From contig CAWELN010000026.1 of assembly GCA_963809795.1 (NCBI GenBank), positions 53,140 to 117,139 of the forward strand: 64,000 bases of DNA. The letters are read 5' to 3'. Under the pieces are notes generated by a model that was given only the letters and a program-made list of their open reading frames with translations, searched no databases and was not told where the DNA came from. Position 1 is the first letter of the stretch; every line of letters starts with the position of its first letter. The translations under genes were made by a program, and so were the position numbers. The DNA comes from DASUAS01 sp963809795 (GTDB taxonomy: Bacteria; Actinomycetota; Acidimicrobiia; IMCC26256; DASPTH01). Shown piece by piece: positions 53,792 through 62,471 of this stretch.

Positions 53792-55812
53792 CCGGCACCC
53801 CACCCGCAACCACGACGACGGTCAGCGGATTGACCAACGGCACCGCCTACACCTTCACCGTGACCGCCACCAACGCGATCGGCACCGGACCCGCCTCCGC
53901 CCCGTCGAGCGCCGTCACCCCGACGGCCTCCGTGTGCAGCGCGTGCACGATCTGGGCGGCGTCGGCCACACCGACGACCCCGAGCGCCGCGGATACCGGA
54001 GCCGTCACGCTCGGAGTGAAGTTCAAGGCGGACGTGAGCGGGAAGATCACCGGGATCCGCTTCTACAAGGGGACGGGCAACACGGGAACGCACGTGGGGA
54101 ACCTGTGGTCGGCGTCCGGGACACAGCTGGCGTCGGCGACGTTCACCAACGAGACCGCCTCCGGCTGGCAGCAGGTCAACTTCACGACGCCGGTGTCGAT
54201 CACCGCCGGCACCGTCTACGTCGCCTCCTACTTCGCACCGGTCGGCCACTACGCCGCCGACGGCGGCTACTTCGCCGCCTCGGGGGTGGACAACGTGCCC
54301 CTGCACGCGTTGCAGGACGGCGTCAGCGGCGGCGACGGCGTGTACGTGTACGGCAGCGCCGCAGCCTTCCCGAACAACACCTTCCTGAGCGCCAACTACT
54401 GGGTGGACGTCGTGTTCTCGAGCGGGCCGGCGGCCGCGCCCGCGGCGCCGACCGGCGTGACCGCGACCGCCGGTGCCGGCTCCGCGCAGGTGAGCTGGAC
54501 CGCGCCCGGTGACGGCGGCAGCCCGCTCACCAGCTACACCGTCACCCCGTTCATCGGCGCCAACGCCCAGACACCGGTCACGGTCACCGGTACTCCGCCG
54601 GCGACCAGCACCACGGTGACCGGGCTCACCAACGGCACCGCCTACACCTTCACCGTGACCGCCACCAACGCGATCGGCACCGGACCCGCCTCCGCCGCCT
54701 CCAACTCGATCACGCCGACCGCACCGACCGCGCCCGCCGCGCCGACCGCCGTGACCGCGACGGCCGGCAACGCGTCGGCGCAGGTGAGCTGGACCGCGCC
54801 CGCGAACGGCGGCAGCGCGATCACCAAGTACACGGTCACGCCGTTCATCGGGACGACCGCGCAGACACCGACCACCGTGACCGGCACCCCACCCGCAACC
54901 ACGACGACGGTCAGCGGATTGACCAACGGCACCGCCTACACCTTCACCGTGACCGCCACCAACGCGATCGGCACCGGACCCGCCTCCGCCCCGTCGAGCG
55001 CCGTCACCCCGATCGGGCTGACCGCGCCAGGCGCACCGGCCATCGTGGCCGCGATGGCGGCCAACGCGTCGGCGCAGGTGAGCTGGACCGCGCCGTCCGA
55101 CGGTGGCAGCGCGATCACCAAGTACACGGTCACGCCGTTCATCGGGACGACCGCGCAGACACCGACCACGGTGACCGGCACCCCGCCGGCGACCAGCACC
55201 ACGGTGACCGGGCTGACCAACGGCACCGCCTACACCTTCACCGTGACCGCGACCAACGCGATCGGCACCGGGCCTGCCTCCGCCGCCTCGAACTCGGTCA
55301 CCCCCTCGTCCACCACCTGCGGCGCGTGCACGATCTGGGCGTCGTCGGCCACGCCGACGACTCCGAGCGCCTCGGATACCGGAGCCGTCACGCTCGGAGT
55401 GAAGTTCAAGGCGGACGTGAGCGGGAAGATCACCGGGATCCGCTTCTACAAGGGGACGGGCAACACGGGTACGCACGTCGCGAACCTGTGGTCGGCGACC
55501 GGGACGAAGCTGGCCACCGGGACGTTCACCAACGAGACCGCCTCCGGCTGGCAGCAGGTCAACTTCACGACGCCGGTGTCGATCACCGCCGGCACCGTCT
55601 ACGTCGCCTCCTACTTCGCACCGGTCGGCCACTACGCCGCCGACGGCGGCTACTTCGCCACCTCAGGGGTCGACAACGGGCTGCTGCACGCACTGCAGGA
55701 CGGTGTCAGCGCAGGTGACGGCGTCTACGCATACGGCAGCGCCGCAGCCTTCCCGAACAACACCTTCCTTTCGACCAACTACTGGGTCGACGTCGTGTTC
55801 GCCACCCCGTGA
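53788..55812 (+). CDS. Fragment: end of FN3-8, DUF4082 D4, FN3 9-11, DUF4082 D5, C-terminus
   Basis: The longest uninterrupted stretch, 674 residues: the rest of FN3-8, D4 (53932-54420; LGVKFKADVSGKITGIRFYK), three FN3 domains, and D5 (55312-55809) ending NYWVDVVFATP at the true stop. No sortase signal or membrane anchor follows, so the intact protein would be released or held by its modules. Confidence 0.65.
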   Translation: MTGTPPATTTTVSGLTNGTAYTFTVTATNAIGTGPASAPSSAVTPTASVCSACTIWAASATPTTPSAADTGAVTLGVKFKADVSGKITGIRFYKGTGNTGTHVGNLWSASGTQLASATFTNETASGWQQVNFTTPVSITAGTVYVASYFAPVGHYAADGGYFAASGVDNVPLHALQDGVSGGDGVYVYGSAAAFPNNTFLSANYWVDVVFSSGPAAAPAAPTGVTATAGAGSAQVSWTAPGDGGSPLTSYTVTPFIGANAQTPVTVTGTPPATSTTVTGLTNGTAYTFTVTATNAIGTGPASAASNSITPTAPTAPAAPTAVTATAGNASAQVSWTAPANGGSAITKYTVTPFIGTTAQTPTTVTGTPPATTTTVSGLTNGTAYTFTVTATNAIGTGPASAPSSAVTPIGLTAPGAPAIVAAMAANASAQVSWTAPSDGGSAITKYTVTPFIGTTAQTPTTVTGTPPATSTTVTGLTNGTAYTFTVTATNAIGTGPASAASNSVTPSSTTCGACTIWASSATPTTPSASDTGAVTLGVKFKADVSGKITGIRFYKGTGNTGTHVANLWSATGTKLATGTFTNETASGWQQVNFTTPVSITAGTVYVASYFAPVGHYAADGGYFATSGVDNGLLHALQDGVSAGDGVYAYGSAAAFPNNTFLSTNYWVDVVFATP

Positions 55813-55879
55813 GTGGGGGTGGACCCGGCCGAGTCCCGAGAACGAGGATCAGCCACGTAGCTGCGGGGCGAGCGCAGCT

Positions 55880-55952
55880 TCGACGAGCGCGTCGAACCCT
55901 CGAAATCGGTGAAGAGGAACGTGACCGTCCCGACGGCAACTCCGCCACCCTG
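55880..55952 (-). pseudogene. Relic of a class III nucleotide cyclase
   Basis: The minus strand reads VAVGTVTFLFTDFEGSTR, the signature start of the cyclase/NTPase regulators (compare TVTFLFTDVEGSTR in the gene starting at 38261). A neighbouring frame gives the start MAELPSG and another gives LVEAALAPQL before a stop, so the sequence has at least two shifts and ends after about 34 codons. It is the decayed end of a former paralogue. Confidence 0.65.
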
Positions 55953-56171
55953 ACCCCTCCGATCCGAGCGCGCTCCCTGATTCAACCACGCAGAGACGGC
56001 GAACGTCGCAGGTCGGAGAACGCGACACGACCCGGGCTCGGGCCGGGTCGTGAACGGCCTCGCTGGCCGGAGGGGGATAGGGCCGCCCATCCCCAGCACC
56101 GTGGGTCCGGCTGGATAGGGTCCACGGTCCCAGGGTGGGGGAACTCACTCGAGGCGGAAGAACCAATCGAG

Positions 56172-56205
56172 GAACCGGTCGGGCGCTGGCCCGGCCGGTT
56201 CTTTA
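56172..56205 (+). terminator. Strong hairpin, possible terminator
   Basis: GAACCGG (56172-56178) pairs with CCGGTTC (56195-56201), and inside it CGGGC pairs with GCCCG around the loop GCTG, with one T-G wobble between: 13 consecutive pairs. A short TTT follows. It lies 360 bases after the giant gene and 234 before the next, so it could end transcription or be part of a structured RNA. Confidence 0.45.
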
Positions 56206-56434
56206 CGGTTCGGCGTCGGCCGCCTCATCCGTGGATTCGGATCTCGTAAAGCCTCGACCAAGATCTCGTGCTTGGGCGCCCTCAGACGGGGCGCGCTGCC
56301 GATACGGACAGCAGCCGAGCCTCTCCGCTTGTCGCAACCGACAGAGGTCCAGAGACCTCCCGCCCGAGGCGGAGGGGCTCGGCAGGTTTTTCGAGGCCGC
56401 GATCTGATCGGGTGCCTCGCCGTACGCTGCTCGG

Positions 56435-57151
56435 GTGGAGGTCCGGCCTGCGACCGTCGTGCTCGTCCACGGAGCATGGCACGGCGCGTGGTGCTTCGAC
56501 AGAGTGCTGCCGTTGGTGCGGGACAACGGCGTCTCCGCCTGTGCGGTCGATCTGCCCGGCGCCGGCTTCGACTCCGACGTCGCGCAGGTGCGCGCCACGC
56601 TCGACGAGATCGACGGAGAAGTCGTACTCCTCGGTCACTCGTACGGAGGCGCTGTCGTCACGGACGCCGGCGCGCACGCGTCGGCTCGCCATCTCGTGTA
56701 CCTCTGCGCGTTCGCAATCGCCGAGAACGAGTCCTGTGGCAGCGCGGCTTCGGGGGAACCCGACGTGGCTTCGATCTCCCACGTGGGTCGCCCCAACCTC
56801 GGTGCCGCGATGGTGCACCACGACGACGGGACGTCGACTCTCACGCGGGCAGGCGCACGCGACTGCCTCTACGCGGACGTCGACGACGCCACGTTCGACT
56901 GGGCGTACGCGCAGCTCCGAGCACAGCGCGACGACTCCCTGGTCGCGACGCCGCAGGAGATCGCGTGGCGGACAAAGCCGTCGACCTACGTCGTGTGCGC
57001 TGAGGACCAGGGCGTGCATCCCGACCTGCAGCGGATCATGGCCCGCCGCTGCACCGAGACCGTCGAATGGCAGCTCGGGCACTCGCCGTTCGCGAACCGG
57101 CCGGATTTGGTCGCCGACCTGCTCGTCGAACTCGCCCGCAGAACGCGCTGA
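56435..57151 (+). CDS. Alpha/beta hydrolase (esterase-like)
   Basis: A 238-residue protein from a GTG. VVLVHGAWHGAWCFDRVLPL is the oxyanion and N-terminal signature of the methylesterase/hydroxynitrile-lyase-like group; nucleophile elbow VLLGHSYGGAVV (Ser), acid in VVCAEDQGVHPD, His in WQLGHSPFANRPD. Substrate unknown. It stands alone; the 273 bases after it hold no clear gene. Confidence 0.87.
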   Translation: MEVRPATVVLVHGAWHGAWCFDRVLPLVRDNGVSACAVDLPGAGFDSDVAQVRATLDEIDGEVVLLGHSYGGAVVTDAGAHASARHLVYLCAFAIAENESCGSAASGEPDVASISHVGRPNLGAAMVHHDDGTSTLTRAGARDCLYADVDDATFDWAYAQLRAQRDDSLVATPQEIAWRTKPSTYVVCAEDQGVHPDLQRIMARRCTETVEWQLGHSPFANRPDLVADLLVELARRTR

Positions 57152-57424
57152 ACCCGGACGCGCCGTCGTCGTCCTCGCGGTGATCGCGTTGCTGCTCGGC
57201 ATCTTCGGACGAGGCGCCAGAGGCGCGAAGAACCGGCCGAGCTCCGTTGATCGACCGGTCCCGCGCACCTCCATCGGTGTTACATCACCGCTATCGGCGG
57301 TCACCGCGCGACCTGTAGCCAGTGGGACCGAAGACACGCGCTCAGCCTCGAGCTCGATTCCGCATTTCTGGCGCCGGCCGAGCAGCGTCGTCGCGGCGGC
57401 TACCGCGGTGGGTAGGGTCGATCG

Positions 57425-58045
57425 ATGATCACCGCCGCAGGGATCCGTGCCGCCATCGCACGTCTCGCCGACTCCGGCGAACGACCGACGATGGAGAACC
57501 TTGCGAACGAGCTGCACGTCAAGACGATCGAGCTCGAACCGTTGGTGCACCAATTGTTCCGTGACGGTCAGCTCGACCCCTCGGTCGACACAATCCACGA
57601 ACCGGAATCGCCGACCGTCTCCCGGGGTGCTGCGAGGGCCAGGACACGCGAAGGTGACGCGGTCGACGCCTCGCTGAGCCGATCTGGGGGACTCTCGTAC
57701 CTCCGCATTCCGGCGGTGGATCCGAAGCAGTCCGCCATGTTCTACGAGCACGTCTTCGGATGGATGGTTGACGGCCACGAGACGAGCCGCCCGAGCTTCC
57801 GCGATGGCACCGGTCACGTCGCTGGCGCTTGGGTCACCGACCAGGAGCCGTCGCGCCCGGCCGGACTCCTGCCCTATATCTATGTCGACACCATCGACGA
57901 AACCACCGAGCTCATCCAGGCTCACGGCGGCGAGATGATCGAGGCCCCCTCACCCGAGGGAAACCTCCTCGTCGCGACCTTCCGCGATCCGGCGGGCAAC
58001 GTCCTCGGGCTCTGGCAAGAGGTCACCACACCCGACGCGACCTGA
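57425..58045 (+). CDS. VOC (glyoxalase-like) domain protein with an N-terminal helical extension
   Basis: A 206-residue protein. Residues 1-60 form a small helical domain (ITAAGIRAAIARLADSGERP, then MENLANELHVKTIELEPLVH) resembling a winged helix. Residues 90-200 are a VOC domain (LSYLRIPAVDPKQSAMFYEH, FGWMVDG, FRDPAGNVLGLWQE). Such single-domain VOC proteins often bind small molecules or antibiotics. The fused DNA-binding-like part could make it a ligand-sensing regulator, but that is inference. Confidence 0.78.
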   Translation: MITAAGIRAAIARLADSGERPTMENLANELHVKTIELEPLVHQLFRDGQLDPSVDTIHEPESPTVSRGAARARTREGDAVDASLSRSGGLSYLRIPAVDPKQSAMFYEHVFGWMVDGHETSRPSFRDGTGHVAGAWVTDQEPSRPAGLLPYIYVDTIDETTELIQAHGGEMIEAPSPEGNLLVATFRDPAGNVLGLWQEVTTPDAT

Positions 58046-58116
58046 CGCCGACCTCCTCCTCGTCACTTGCCGACGCCGATGTCCACGTGCAGACGAGGCG
58101 ACGTATCGTCGGAAGG

Positions 58117-59040
58117 GTGCTCGAAGAGATCGCCAGGAACAAGCGTCGCAGCGCGATCGTGATCGTGTTGTTCGTGGTGGTCTGGGCGGGGATCGGCGCG
58201 CTGTTGGGGGCGTTGTTCGGTGGCAATTCGAGCTCCCCGGTGGGCGGGATCGTGACCGGGGTCGTGGTCGCCGGTCTCGTCGCGGTGAGCTGCGCGGTGT
58301 ACGCCTACTCGTCGGGCAGTCGGCTGGTGCTCGCAGTGTCGGGCGCTCGTCTCGCGGATGCCGAGCAGTATCGCCAACTCCACAATGTCGTCGAGGCGAT
58401 GGCGATCAGTGCCGGGATTCCCAAACCGGCGGTGTACGTGATCGATGATCCGTCACCGAACGCGTTCGCGACGGGGGTGAGCCCAGACCGCGCCGCGATC
58501 ACGGCGACGACGGGGCTGTTGGCGATCATGAATCGCGACGAGCTCGAAGGCGTGATCAGTCACGAGATGAGTCATATCCGGAACTACGACGTGCGGCTGA
58601 TCCTGATCGTGACGACGCTGATCGGGTTCGCCGCGCTGGTCGCAAGTCTGGTCTGGCGCAGTGCATTCTTCATGCGTCCGCGAGGCAAAGACGCCGGCCA
58701 GTTTGTGCTCTTGGTGTATGCCGCCGCCGCCGTGTTGACGTTGGTGGCGTTCGTCGTGGGGCCGTTGATCCAGCTTGCGCTGTCGCGCTCTCGCGAGGAG
58801 CTCGCTGACGTCAGCGGCGCGAACCTCACCCGCAACCCCGTGGGATTGATCCATGCACTCCAGAAGCTGGAGGCGAACGACAAGCCCTTCGCCGGCTTCA
58901 ATCACGCGACTGCGGCGATGTGCATCGACGACCCGTTGCAACACCACGAAGCGTGGTTTCATCATCTCTTCGACACGCATCCGCCACTGGAGGAACGCAT
59001 CGCGATCCTCGAAAAGATCTCGCTCGGACAAGCGACGTAG
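58117..59040 (+). CDS. htpX: M48 family membrane metalloprotease (HtpX-like)
   Basis: A 307-residue protein with two N-terminal membrane segments (about 13-34 and 45-65), the zinc motif GVISHEMSHIRNYD (HExxH) near 145, two further membrane segments (about 170-190 and 200-225), and the third zinc ligand in SREELADVSGANL. It degrades damaged membrane proteins in relatives. I use the GTG at 58117 (VLEEIARNKRRS); a GTG at 58087 is possible. It converges with lemA, eight bases apart, a pairing seen widely. Confidence 0.92.
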   Translation: MLEEIARNKRRSAIVIVLFVVVWAGIGALLGALFGGNSSSPVGGIVTGVVVAGLVAVSCAVYAYSSGSRLVLAVSGARLADAEQYRQLHNVVEAMAISAGIPKPAVYVIDDPSPNAFATGVSPDRAAITATTGLLAIMNRDELEGVISHEMSHIRNYDVRLILIVTTLIGFAALVASLVWRSAFFMRPRGKDAGQFVLLVYAAAAVLTLVAFVVGPLIQLALSRSREELADVSGANLTRNPVGLIHALQKLEANDKPFAGFNHATAAMCIDDPLQHHEAWFHHLFDTHPPLEERIAILEKISLGQAT

Positions 59041-59048
59041 CTGCGTCG

Positions 59049-59615
59049 TCAGAACTGAACCTTGGGCACCTCGGTGATCTGCTCTTCAGCCGGTACAGAG
59101 AAGAACTGGCGCGCGGTGAAGTGAAACGTCCCGGCGATCATGTTCGACGGGAACGTCTGAATCTTCGTGTTGTACGACAAGACACTGTCGTTGAAGAACT
59201 GGCGAGCCGACGCAATGCGATCCTCGGTTGCGCTCAGCTCGCTTTGGAGCTCGAGGAAGTTCCGGTTCGCTTTGAGATCCGGGTAGGCCTCCGCGACCGC
59301 GAACAGACTCTTGAGCGCGCCGGTGAGGACGCTGTCGGCCTGAGCGCTCTTCGCCGCGTCGCCACTCTGTTGCGCGGTGATGGCGTTGGCCCGAGCGGCC
59401 GTGACTGCCTCGAACGTTCCTCGCTCGTGCGCCGCGTATCCCTTCACGGTCTCCACGAGGTTCGGAATGAGGTCGTAGCGACGCTTCAACTGGACATCGA
59501 TCTGCGACCACGCATTGTCGACCTGGTTGCGGCGACGGACCAGCCCATTGAACGCAAGGACCGCCAGCCCCACGATCACGACGACCAGCACGACGATCAC
59601 GATCACGGCAATCAT
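59049..59615 (-). CDS. lemA: LemA-family protein
   Basis: A 188-residue protein with an N-terminal membrane segment (about 3-25) and a coiled LemA domain: NAWSQIDVQLKRRYDLIPNL, VETVKGYAAHERGTFEAV, QSELSATEDRIASARQFFND, FPSNMIAGTFHFTARQFF. The topology places the domain outside or in the periphery of the membrane. It lies tail to tail with htpX. Confidence 0.94.
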   Translation of the reverse strand: MIAVIVIVVLVVVIVGLAVLAFNGLVRRRNQVDNAWSQIDVQLKRRYDLIPNLVETVKGYAAHERGTFEAVTAARANAITAQQSGDAAKSAQADSVLTGALKSLFAVAEAYPDLKANRNFLELQSELSATEDRIASARQFFNDSVLSYNTKIQTFPSNMIAGTFHFTARQFFSVPAEEQITEVPKVQF

Positions 59616-60063
59616 GCAGGTCTCCTCTCGTCACTCAGCACCCTACGTCGCGAGTTCGCCCAGAACGTCAGAGATCCAGATTGCCGATGTGCAGCCCTGC
59701 GCTGCTCCGCGCGATCGTCCGGCGAAGGTGCGGTGCGCCGCTCTGCGGGTGGGCGTCCCCAAGGGTGCACATCTCCGAGGCGGCGCGCCGCCGGAGTTGC
59801 TCATGACAGTCTCATCGGCAGGAGGCGAGGGTCACGGCGTCGGGCCCGGGGTGTTGCTGCCGGGGTTGGCCTCTTGCCTGGGTAGTCGACCGCCCTACCC
59901 GGGCCCGACGTTCCACCCGTACTGACGCCCGACGCGAGGTCGTTTCGTCATTCGGCGGTGCGCGCCGGCGTGCCCAGCGCGTGGTTGGTGCTGGGCGCGG
60001 AGCCATCTTCGCGCCAAGGTTCCTTGGTCGACGGCTCGGTCATCGCCCAGTAGGTTTCCCAGC
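59616..60063. other. Intergenic region without recognised genes
   Basis: A 448-base gap between the lemA start and the first M24 gene. It holds both promoters by position. The only structure I noted is GGGTAG with CTACCC (59880-59900), a six-base inverted repeat. Open frames here are short and show no family features. Confidence 0.5.
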
Positions 60064-61272
60064 ATGAGCCCGGAACTGCGGGCAACGGCGCCCACCGTCG
60101 ATTTCGCACGCATGCGCGGCGAGCGTCGCGCGCGATTACGCGATGCCATGCTGGCGAACGGCCTGGATGCGCTCGTGCTGATCGGGCCGTCGAATCAGGA
60201 GTACGCCGGGATCCGCCAACCAACCGCCGACGCCATGCGCATGCACCACGAGGCGGTCGTGGTGATCATCACTTCACAACCCGACGAGGCGCCGTTCGTG
60301 TGGACGCCCTTCCCAGAAGGTGTGCCCGACGACGTCCCGGTCGATCATGTCCATGGGCCGCTGCTGCTCGAGTTCCCTGAAGGTGTCGACGCATTGGCCC
60401 GTGCCATCGGAGAGGTGGCATCCGGCGCGGCCAGAATCGGCTTCGACGAGATCACCGCACCGATGATGGGCGTGCTGCCCGGCTTGCTCGCCGGCATCGA
60501 GCTCGGCGACGCGACGATCGCGACCGGCGCGGCGCGCATCGTCAAGACTCCCGACGAGGTCGCGTGCCTCCGGCACTCGCAACACATCAACGAGGTCGCG
60601 ATGTACGACGTCGAGGCCGCGCTGCGGCCCGGCGTGCGTCAGAACGAACTGTCGGCGATCTTTCTGCGCGGCGTGTTCGAGCAGGGCGCGACGAGCAGCA
60701 TCATCGACCCCATCTGGAGCATCACGCCGCTCTCGGTCGCGAGCGGCTCACTCACCGCCAACGGCGACGTCGGGTTCCCCCTCGCGAGCAACGACAGGTT
60801 CCTCCGCGAAGGCGACCTCATCCTGTGCGACACGGGTATCACGTGGATGGGCTACCACTCCGACTTCGGCAAGACCTGGATCTGCAGCGTCGACCCGAAG
60901 CCGACGGCGGCGCAGCGCGAGTGCTTCACGCGATGGTGTGAGGTGATCGAGGCGGTGTACACGACGATCAAGCCCGGCGCGACGTGCGGCGACCTCGTGC
61001 GCGCTGCGGCGGGTGTCGAGCCGAAGCACGCGCTCCGGCACTTCTACCTCGGGCACGGTTGCGGGTGCGACAGCGGTGAGCCTCCGTTCATCGGCTCCGA
61101 CCTCGGGATTGCGTACGACGACACGGTCGAGCTGGTGCCCGGGATGGTGTTCGTGCTCGAGCCGGTCGTGTGGCGCGACGGCATCGGTGGTTACCGCAGC
61201 GAGGAGATCGTCGTGGTCACCGACAGCGGGTTCGACACGCTGACCACCTACGGCTACTCGCCTTTTGGGTGA
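60064..61272 (+). CDS. M24-family metallopeptidase (Xaa-Pro dipeptidase-like)
   Basis: A 402-residue pita-bread-fold peptidase with an N-terminal creatinase-like domain (about 1-145). All five metal ligands are present: two Asp in LILCDTGITWMGYHSDFGKTW's flanks (CDTG and HSDFG), His in YLGHGCG, Glu in VFVLEPVV and Glu in RSEEIVVV. It should cleave X-Pro or a related amide with two metal ions. The stop overlaps a possible start of the next paralogue (GTGA), so the two are coupled. Confidence 0.88.
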   Translation: MSPELRATAPTVDFARMRGERRARLRDAMLANGLDALVLIGPSNQEYAGIRQPTADAMRMHHEAVVVIITSQPDEAPFVWTPFPEGVPDDVPVDHVHGPLLLEFPEGVDALARAIGEVASGAARIGFDEITAPMMGVLPGLLAGIELGDATIATGAARIVKTPDEVACLRHSQHINEVAMYDVEAALRPGVRQNELSAIFLRGVFEQGATSSIIDPIWSITPLSVASGSLTANGDVGFPLASNDRFLREGDLILCDTGITWMGYHSDFGKTWICSVDPKPTAAQRECFTRWCEVIEAVYTTIKPGATCGDLVRAAAGVEPKHALRHFYLGHGCGCDSGEPPFIGSDLGIAYDDTVELVPGMVFVLEPVVWRDGIGGYRSEEIVVVTDSGFDTLTTYGYSPFG

Positions 61273-62471
61273 CGGTGACGACCCCGATGACCGATCTGCT
61301 CAGCACCCCCAACATCGGCACTGGCGTCCTCGAGCATCGCGACCGTGTGGATTTCGGTGCGCTCCGCGACGCGCGCCGGGCGCGCGTCCTCGCGGAGATG
61401 AAGGCACGGGGTCTCGACGCGTGCTTCTTCGGCCGCGAAGCGAACGCTCGCTACGTCTCGGGCGTCCGACGGTTGTGGAGCGCTCAGACGCGTCCGTTCG
61501 TGCCGGCGTGCCTCGTGGTGCTCGAGACCGGCGAAGTCGAGCTGCTGTCGTTCTCCGCGAGTTATGAGGACATCCCAGCAGAGGTCGGGCCCGACCACTT
61601 CTTCCCCGTGACGTGGAACCCGATGAACATGATGGACTGGTTCGCCAAGACGCCCGGCGTGCTCGACGCCCGGCGCATCGGGTTCGACGGCCTGTCACCG
61701 TACTTCGAAGGCCTGCTGCGGACGTTGCTCCCCGACGCCGAGTTCGTCGGCGTCGAGGACATGATGCGCGAGCTGCGACGCCACAAGCTGCCGCAGGAGA
61801 TCTCGTGCCTGCGTACCGCAGCCGCGCTCGCGGAATCGGCGCTGTATGCCGCCTCAACCCAGGTGGTCCCGGGCGTGACCGAGCACCATCTCCGCGCCGC
61901 GTTCCTCGAGCGGATGTGTGAGCTCGGCACGTCGCAGTTCGCGCAGCAGGGCACGTTCACGGTGATCGACCGGGGCGCGCCGCTGCGGTGGACCACCAGC
62001 GATCGCGTGCTCGCCGCAGGCGATGTCGTCGCCCTCGCGGGCGGCGTGCTGTGGGCGGGGTACGAGGGATCCCTGGCGCGCACCTGGTGGTGCGGAAACG
62101 GGGCGGGGCCGAGCAAGGCCGCTCGTGCCGGGTTCACGCGATGGCGCGCGGTGATGGATCGCGTGATCGAGCAGTGCCGCATCGGCGCCACGGGTTCTGA
62201 CCTGCGTGCCGCGTACCAAGCTTCCGGCGAACCCGAGCCGCAGATGTCGATTGCCTACTCGGTCGGTCTCGGCCACGAAGGCCCGCTGGCGGGTCCCGGC
62301 ATGAGCCCCGCGCTCGAGCGGGCGCAAGCGATCGACGCCGACATGGTGCTCGCCGTCCGCGCCTTCGTCGGCGGCGACGACTCGGGGTTCTTCGGCGAGG
62401 ACATGGTGCTCGTGACCGCGGACGGTCCGGTTCCCATCACCACGATCGGCTATGGCCCGCTCGCGAGCTGA
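61269..62471 (+). CDS. M24-fold protein with a degenerate metal site
   Basis: A paralogue of the preceding gene, 400 residues from the GTG at 61269 (394 from the ATG at 61287). Aligning by eye, the first metal Asp is Ala (ALAGG), the second is Ser (EGSLARTW), and the first Glu is Arg (LAVRAFV). The His (GLGHEG) and last Glu (FFGEDMVL) remain. So it cannot hold the usual metal pair and is either a metal-free hydrolase like creatinase or a partner subunit of its neighbour. A P450 gene follows in the same direction. Confidence 0.82.
   Translation: MTVTTPMTDLLSTPNIGTGVLEHRDRVDFGALRDARRARVLAEMKARGLDACFFGREANARYVSGVRRLWSAQTRPFVPACLVVLETGEVELLSFSASYEDIPAEVGPDHFFPVTWNPMNMMDWFAKTPGVLDARRIGFDGLSPYFEGLLRTLLPDAEFVGVEDMMRELRRHKLPQEISCLRTAAALAESALYAASTQVVPGVTEHHLRAAFLERMCELGTSQFAQQGTFTVIDRGAPLRWTTSDRVLAAGDVVALAGGVLWAGYEGSLARTWWCGNGAGPSKAARAGFTRWRAVMDRVIEQCRIGATGSDLRAAYQASGEPEPQMSIAYSVGLGHEGPLAGPGMSPALERAQAIDADMVLAVRAFVGGDDSGFFGEDMVLVTADGPVPITTIGYGPLAS

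Larger units (their letters stand above)
50577..55310 (+). repeat. FN3/DUF4082 nucleotide repeat array (294-bp FN3 unit)
   Basis: Eleven FN3 units share almost identical DNA. The anchor CCGTTCATCGG starts at 50688, 51483, 51777, 52072, 52868, 53162, 53456, 53752, 54547, 54841 and 55135. Adjacent units are 294 bases apart except 51777-52072 (295) and 53456-53752 (296). Across a DUF4082 module the spacing is 795, 796 and 795. Near-identity implies recent duplication or gene conversion. Confidence 0.9.
48072..55812 (+). pseudogene. Giant secreted repeat protein gene, interrupted by seven same-direction frameshifts
   Basis: Reads as one gene if shifts are corrected, about 2,570 codons. The ATG at 48072 (AGGA upstream; 48114 is an alternative) gives a signal peptide (YSVMAAVAALAGLVLPLA). 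Then come a dimethylformamidase-beta-subunit-like domain (about 48250-49700), an Ig-like domain (about 49750-50040), and alternating DUF4082 (D) and FN3 (F) modules in the order D-F-D-FFF-D-FFFF-D-FFF-D, ending at 55812. Frame order along the gene steps 0-1-2-0-1-2-0-1: near 48190, 48280, 49463, 51930, 52826, 53609 and 53710. Each of the last four sites has one extra C before GTCGRAC, confirmed by repeat spacing. Either a decaying or phase-varying gene, or assembly error. Confidence 0.8.
55813..56434. other. Gene-poor gap after the giant gene
   Basis: About 620 bases without an intact gene. It holds a decayed cyclase start on the minus strand (55880-55952) and a strong hairpin (56172-56201). 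The rest is rich in short inverted repeats, and I see no further gene. Base composition is like the surroundings. Confidence 0.6.

Noticed and set aside
59880..59900. GGGTAG/CTACCC inverted repeat as terminator
   Set aside because: It has a short stem, no U-tract, and lies upstream of both flanking genes instead of downstream.
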